Shown here: positions 60,327-64,000 of the stretch, piece after piece
How the letters are laid out: every line of letters starts with the position of its first letter
Numbering within the stretch: position 1 is the stretch's first letter
NCBI RefSeq assembly: GCF_004762045.1
Contig: NZ_SJOM01000007.1
Location: 4,093,451-4,157,450, forward strand
DNA from: Mycobacterium sp. DL99
GTDB taxonomy: Bacteria > Actinomycetota > Actinomycetes > Mycobacteriales > Mycobacteriaceae
Length of the DNA stretch: 64,000 nucleotides
Direction of reading: 5' to 3'
Program-made: the position numbers and the translations under genes
The notes under the pieces: generated by a model
What the model was told of the DNA's origin: nothing
The model's input: the letters and a program-made list of their open reading frames with translations, nothing else
The model's database searches: none

Positions 60327-60779
60327 CTAATCGACTCGGGTCTCGGTGAGAGTGACCTGCCCGGCCGGCACCGCGGTGCCGTCAGCGCGGCGGAATCCGA
60401 TCCGGGTGAGTTCCCCGGTGCCCGTTTCGACGAACCGGTAACCGCTGCTGTGCGGCCGGGCGAGATGTTCGTGACCCCACTGGCCCATGGCCGCCAGAAC
60501 GGGTACCAGGTCGTGTCCGGCATCGGTGAGAACATAGCGGCTACGGGTGCGATCGCCCGGCTCCCGGTAGTCGACGACATCGAGGATGCCGGCTGCCACC
60601 AATTCGGACAGCCGCGTGCTGAGCACGTCGGAAGCCACACCCAGATGTTCGCGGAACTCGGAGAACCGGGACCGGCCCAACAGCGCCTCGCGAATGATCA
60701 GGATGGACCACCGCTGCCCCAGCACCGACATCGTGCGGGCGATCGGGCAGGCGGCGTCGGACCACAGTTCTGCGCGCAT
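60327..60779 (-). CDS. HxlR family transcriptional regulator
   Basis: A 150-residue winged-helix regulator. The HxlR opening SDAACPIARTMSVLGQRWSILIIREALLG includes the conserved Cys used for redox or electrophile sensing in some members. The recognition part is FREHLGVASDVLSTRLSELVAAGIL. It is divergent from the SDR-DUF302 gene pair with 115 bases between, the usual arrangement for a repressor and its target operon. The ATG at 60779 is preferred over the GTG at 60785. Confidence 0.87.
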   Translation of the reverse strand: MRAELWSDAACPIARTMSVLGQRWSILIIREALLGRSRFSEFREHLGVASDVLSTRLSELVAAGILDVVDYREPGDRTRSRYVLTDAGHDLVPVLAAMGQWGHEHLARPHSSGYRFVETGTGELTRIGFRRADGTAVPAGQVTLTETRVD

Positions 60780-60894
60780 CCTCACATCTTAGCTGGATTG
60801 GGAATGCAAACTCAGGATGCTGCGTTGGCAGACGTGACACCCGGAAGGCCATCGGAGTCGGCCGAGGTCACCGCTCGAATCAAAGGAGTTCGAC

Positions 60895-61578
60895 ATGGCA
60901 ATAACGGGAACACCGGTCGCGGGTGCAACAGTCGTCGTGACCGGCGGCCAGCGGGGATTGGGCAAGTCGATCGTGGATGAACTTCTGGCGCGCGGGGCCG
61001 CCAAGGTGTACTCCACCAGCCGGCGTCCCGACACCGCAGCCGATTCTCGCGTGGTGGTCATTCAAGCCGACGTCACCAAACCCGACGAAGTCGCCCGACT
61101 GGCCGAGGTCGCCGCCGATGCCACCATCGTCGTCAACAACGCCGGCGTGCTCGGTGGCCGATCATTGGCGGCCGACGACCTCGACGAAATTCGGTCAGTA
61201 CTGGAGACCAACTTCTTCGGCGCGCTACGGGTGACCAGAGCCTTCGCGCCGCGCTTGGCCGGGCGCAACAGCGCGATCGTCAACATCGCATCGGTGCTGT
61301 CGTGGCTCCCCGGCTACGGTGCCTACGGCGTCTCGAAAGCAGCCCTGTGGTCGGCGAACAACTCTCTGCGACTGGAACTTCGAGAGCAGGGCACTGATGT
61401 GATCGGCGTATATCTCGGCTACACCGATACCTCGATGACCGCCGATCTCGATGTCCCCAAGAACGATCCAGCCGACGTCGCCCGCCAGATCGTCGACGGG
61501 ATCGTCTCCGGCACACCGGAAGTACTTGCCGACGAACTGACCCGCCAGGTGCACGCGCCCCTGTTCCAGGCCTCGTGA
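60895..61578 (+). CDS. short-chain dehydrogenase (SDR family)
   Basis: A 227-residue SDR. The cofactor motif is VVTGGQRGLGKSI, NNAGVLGG is present, and the catalytic Ser (NIASVLSW), Tyr and Lys (YGAYGVSKAAL) are seen. It is shorter than most SDRs but complete. AAAGGAG lies 7 bases upstream of the ATG. It is probably controlled by the divergent HxlR regulator and transcribed with the DUF302 gene 7 bases downstream. A role in detoxifying a carbonyl or quinone is a reasonable inference from this regulator type. Confidence 0.85.
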   Translation: MAITGTPVAGATVVVTGGQRGLGKSIVDELLARGAAKVYSTSRRPDTAADSRVVVIQADVTKPDEVARLAEVAADATIVVNNAGVLGGRSLAADDLDEIRSVLETNFFGALRVTRAFAPRLAGRNSAIVNIASVLSWLPGYGAYGVSKAALWSANNSLRLELREQGTDVIGVYLGYTDTSMTADLDVPKNDPADVARQIVDGIVSGTPEVLADELTRQVHAPLFQAS

Positions 61579-61585
61579 CGCCACG

Positions 61586-62107
61586 ATGACGCGGCACAGT
61601 GGCACCGTCAACCACCCCAACCGCCGGCTGCTGGTGGCGCTGCCCGACAGCTATGAGCAGGCCCGTGAGCGTTACGAAACCCTGGTGCCCGCCTACGATG
61701 GCGCAGCATTCGCGGCCGCTTCGAACTGGGACGAGGTACTCGCCATCGCCAAAGTCCAGGCCCCACATGGGTTTCTGCGCTATTTCGGCTTCGACATCGC
61801 CCCGAGCATGGCCGGGTCCGGATCCAACGGGCGGGCCACCCAGTATCTGATGGGCAATCACACGATCGCCGAACGCATGTTCCGCCACGATCCCGGTGTC
61901 ATGTTGCACGCGCCGTTGCGCACGCTGCTCTACGCCGGCCCGGACGGCACCGTGCTCGCCGTCGACCAACCCAGCCTGCTGTTCACCAGCTACGGCAACC
62001 CGGCGATCACCGCGGTCGGCGCCGAACTCGATGCCCTACTGGCGACGCTGATCGGCCTGCTCGACGGTGATGTACCCGCACCACTGCTGGGAGAACCCCA
62101 ACCGTGA
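61586..62107 (+). CDS. DUF302-like small protein
   Basis: A 173-residue soluble protein with features of the DUF302 family: an N-terminal alternating beta/alpha part (NRRLLVALPDSYEQARERYETLVP) and a C-terminal segment RTLLYAGPDGTVLAVDQPSLLFTSYGNPAIT. The second gene of an HxlR-controlled unit with the SDR. Function unknown; related proteins have been linked to stress or electron-transfer settings, but nothing in the sequence proves it. Confidence 0.7.
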   Translation: MTRHSGTVNHPNRRLLVALPDSYEQARERYETLVPAYDGAAFAAASNWDEVLAIAKVQAPHGFLRYFGFDIAPSMAGSGSNGRATQYLMGNHTIAERMFRHDPGVMLHAPLRTLLYAGPDGTVLAVDQPSLLFTSYGNPAITAVGAELDALLATLIGLLDGDVPAPLLGEPQP

Positions 62108-62158
62108 CGACCATCGCCGCCGCGGTCGACGCCCGCCCCTGAACGGCGCGCGGGAAAA

Positions 62159-63544
62159 CTACGCGCCCTTGAGCCGCACGGCCAGGTAGTCCGACACCTT
62201 GTCCAGGGCGATGCGCTCCTGAGTCATGGCGTCGCGCTCGCGGATGGTGACCGCGTTGTCCTCCAGCGTGTCGAAATCGACTGTCACGCAATACGGCGTG
62301 CCGATCTCGTCCTGACGGCGGTAGCGCCGGCCGATGGCACCGGCGTCGTCGAACTCGACGTTCCAGTTCTTGCGCAGCTCGGCGGCCAGGTCGCGGGCCT
62401 TGGGTGACAGGTCGGCATTGCGCGACAGCGGCAACACCGCAGCCTTGACCGGGGCCAGGCGCGGGTCGAGCTTGAGCACGGTGCGCTTGTCCACACCGCC
62501 CTTGGCATTGGGCGCCTCGTCCTCGGTGTAGGAGTCGACCAGAAACGCCATGAGCGACCGGGTCAGGCCGGCTGCGGGCTCGATCACGTACGGCACGTAG
62601 CGGGTGTCGGCACCCTGATCGTAGAAGGACAGATCGACACCGGAATGCTCTGCGTGCGTGGACAAGTCGAAGTTGGTCCGGTTGGCGATGCCTTCCAGCT
62701 CACCCCACGGGTTGCCGGCGAAACCGAACTTGTACTCGATATCGACCGTGCCATCGGAGTAGTGCGACAGCTTCTCCTTGGGATGGTCGTACAGACGCAG
62801 GTTGTCCCGGTTGATGCCGAGGTCGACGTACCACTGCAGCCGGGTCTCGATCCAGTACTTGTGCCACTCGCCCGCGGTGGAGGGCTCGACGAAGAACTCC
62901 ATCTCCATCTGCTCGAACTCGCGGGTACGGAAGATGAAGTTGCCCGGCGTGATCTCGTTGCGGAAGCTCTTGCCGATCTGGCCGATGCCGAACGGCGGCT
63001 TCTTACGCGAAGTGGTCACCACGTTGGCGAAGTTGACGAAGATGCCCTGCGCGGTCTCCGGGCGCAGGTAGTGCATGCCTTCCTCCGACTCGATCGGGCC
63101 GAGGTAGGTCTTGAGCATCATGTTGAAATCACGCGGCTCGGTCCACTGACCCTTGGTGCCGCAGTCGGGGCAGACGATCTCGTCCATCGACACCGAATCC
63201 GGGTCATCCAGACCCTTCTTCAGGGCGTAAGCCTCCTGCATGTGGTCCTGTCGATGCCGCTTGTGGCAGTTCAGGCACTCCACCAGCGGATCATTGAAGA
63301 CGTCGACGTGACCGGAGGCCACCCACACCTGGCGGGGCAGGATGATCGCACTGTCCAGGCCGACGACGTCGTCGCGGCCGGTGACCATGGACTTCCACCA
63401 CTGCCGCTTGATGTTCTCCTTGAGCTCGACACCGAGCGGCCCGTAATCCCATGCGGACTTGGTGCCGCCGTAGATCTCACCGGACTGGTAGACCAGGCCA
63501 CGGCGTTTCGCCAGGTTCGCAACGGTATCGATGATGGATGCCAC
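62159..63544 (-). CDS. glyS: glycine-tRNA ligase (class II, dimeric)
   Basis: A 461-residue GlyRS of the dimeric eukaryote/actinobacteria type. Class II motif 2 is FRNEITPGNFIFRTREFEQMEMEFF, and motif 3 is GLTRSLMAFLVDSY. The insertion contains zinc-like CLNCHKRHR and CPDCGTKG pairs. It charges tRNA-Gly in the cytoplasm and is essential. Its stop is 52 bases from the DUF302 gene end, and its start is divergent from smtB, 97 bases away. Confidence 0.95.
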   Translation of the reverse strand: MASIIDTVANLAKRRGLVYQSGEIYGGTKSAWDYGPLGVELKENIKRQWWKSMVTGRDDVVGLDSAIILPRQVWVASGHVDVFNDPLVECLNCHKRHRQDHMQEAYALKKGLDDPDSVSMDEIVCPDCGTKGQWTEPRDFNMMLKTYLGPIESEEGMHYLRPETAQGIFVNFANVVTTSRKKPPFGIGQIGKSFRNEITPGNFIFRTREFEQMEMEFFVEPSTAGEWHKYWIETRLQWYVDLGINRDNLRLYDHPKEKLSHYSDGTVDIEYKFGFAGNPWGELEGIANRTNFDLSTHAEHSGVDLSFYDQGADTRYVPYVIEPAAGLTRSLMAFLVDSYTEDEAPNAKGGVDKRTVLKLDPRLAPVKAAVLPLSRNADLSPKARDLAAELRKNWNVEFDDAGAIGRRYRRQDEIGTPYCVTVDFDTLEDNAVTIRERDAMTQERIALDKVSDYLAVRLKGA

Positions 63545-63608
63545 GGTGCATCAGCGTAGCGACCAGCCCGCCGCCAGCGATAATCCGCCGTGGTCACCGG
63601 GCCGGTTG

Positions 63609-63660
63609 ACATGCAATATCGCGCATGTATTGTGACCCGTAATGGAAACGATTTCCAATA
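63609..63660. promoter_or_regulatory. two zinc-regulator-like dyads at smtB
   Basis: ACATGC-AATATCGC-GCATGT (63609-63628) lies 14 bases before the smtB ATG. A 21-bp dyad (63640-63660) with core GGAAA-CGA-TTTCC lies over the start codon itself and resembles mycobacterial Zur boxes (symmetric at about 16 of 21 positions). These could be the SmtB and Zur operators of an smtB-zur operon. Confidence 0.5.
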
Positions 63661-64000
63661 TCAATGCGAATCAACACGGCGACGCGCACGAGCACAGCGC
63701 AACGCCGGCGTCGGAATTGCCGTCGCGGGAGGTCCTCGACACCGCAGGCGAACTGCTGCGGGCACTCGCCGCCCCGCTGCGGATCGCCATCGTCCTGCAG
63801 CTGCAACAGTCCCAACGGTGCGTGCACGAACTGGTCGACGCACTCGCCGTGCCGCAACCGCTGGTGAGCCAGCACCTGCGGATACTCAAGCAGGCCGGGG
63901 TGGTGGCCAGCGAGCGCGCGGGGCGTGAGGTGCTCTACCACCTCGTCGACCATCATCTGGCCCACATCGTCGCCGATGCTGTCGCGCACGCCAGTGAGGA
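63642..64000 (+). CDS. smtB: ArsR/SmtB zinc-sensing repressor (truncated by window end)
   Basis: At least 119 residues; the gene runs past 64000. A His-rich N-terminus (HGDAHEHSA) precedes a winged HTH with recognition segment PQPLVSQHLRILKQAGV. The alpha-5 metal site is intact: Asp103-x-His105-x10-His116-x2-Glu119 is exactly the D-x-H-x10-H-x2-E zinc pattern of SmtB. It should bind its operator without zinc and release it with zinc. From memory it is the Rv2358 type, followed by zur just beyond this window. Confidence 0.87.
   Translation, partial: METISNINANQHGDAHEHSATPASELPSREVLDTAGELLRALAAPLRIAIVLQLQQSQRCVHELVDALAVPQPLVSQHLRILKQAGVVASERAGREVLYHLVDHHLAHIVADAVAHASE

Overview
The window is high-GC actinobacterial chromosome and almost certainly comes from a fast-growing mycobacterium (Mycolicibacterium type). 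The evidence is a mycothiol-dependent formaldehyde dehydrogenase (MscR), an F420/LLM-type oxidoreductase, several PknH-like sensor-domain proteins, a cutinase, LppP-type lipoproteins, and gene order I recall from the M. tuberculosis Rv2314c-Rv2358 stretch: tldE-tldD, uspABC, the fused ECF transporter with CbiQ, a MarR gene, lppP, tRNA-Asn, Rv2342, dnaG, dgt, Rv2345, glyS, smtB. That comparison is from memory and was not computed. Coding density is high. Mobile elements, CRISPR arrays and rRNA were not seen. Two tRNA genes are present.

Layout. 0-8.3 kb: small membrane protein, sensor-domain lipoprotein, tRNA (CAU), holin-like membrane protein, threonine aldolase-type lyase, serine hydrolase lipoprotein, an AhpD-like protein divergent from an SDR and an LLM-class oxidoreductase, and a disulfide-type flavoprotein. 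8.5-14.7 kb: a LysR regulator, a tandem-duplicated Lrp/AsnC regulator and a divergent operon of a ureohydrolase, a TPP-dependent decarboxylase-like enzyme and a sodium:solute symporter; together they look like a guanidino-compound or arginine-derivative uptake and breakdown unit. 14.65-18.8 kb: TldD/TldE protease pair, a YwaF-like membrane protein and a P-loop kinase-like protein. 18.9-25.9 kb: Tat-exported sulfatase, epimerase-like SDR, cutinase, MBL-fold hydrolase with mscR, and a secreted lipase.

26.1-36.2 kb is the most striking block. A P450-ferredoxin-ferredoxin reductase operon lies divergent to a GntR/FCD regulator, followed by an operon for a fumarylacetoacetase-family hydrolase, an extradiol-type dioxygenase, an acetoacetyl-CoA synthetase-like ligase, an EthD-like protein and an aromatic-ring FAD monooxygenase. 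The P450 promoter and the ring-cleavage promoter carry the same 12-bp near-palindrome (AATCTCGACATT), in each case 3 nt upstream of a -35-like hexamer. This is a coherent candidate regulon for an aromatic or aryl-ether compound, and it sits between tldD and uspA, which I recall as neighbours in M. tuberculosis.

36.4-46.5 kb: the uspABC sugar importer with a 27-codon coupled mini-ORF carrying a 57-bp palindromic element, a DUF4349 protein, the ECF transporter, a MarR-MFS pair with a clear operator, and a DUF1275 membrane protein. 46.5-52 kb: a tandem-hairpin terminator region, a zinc-ribbon-like hypothetical, an esterase-like lipoprotein with a VIT1/CCC1 metal transporter, a long acyl-CoA dehydrogenase, and LppP. 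52-64 kb: tRNA-Asn and the core dnaG-dgt-TPM-glyS-smtB block, interrupted by two tandem DUF4190/sensor-domain paralogs and by an HxlR-SDR-DUF302 cassette. The smtB gene runs off the window end and has two palindromes over its promoter and start codon.
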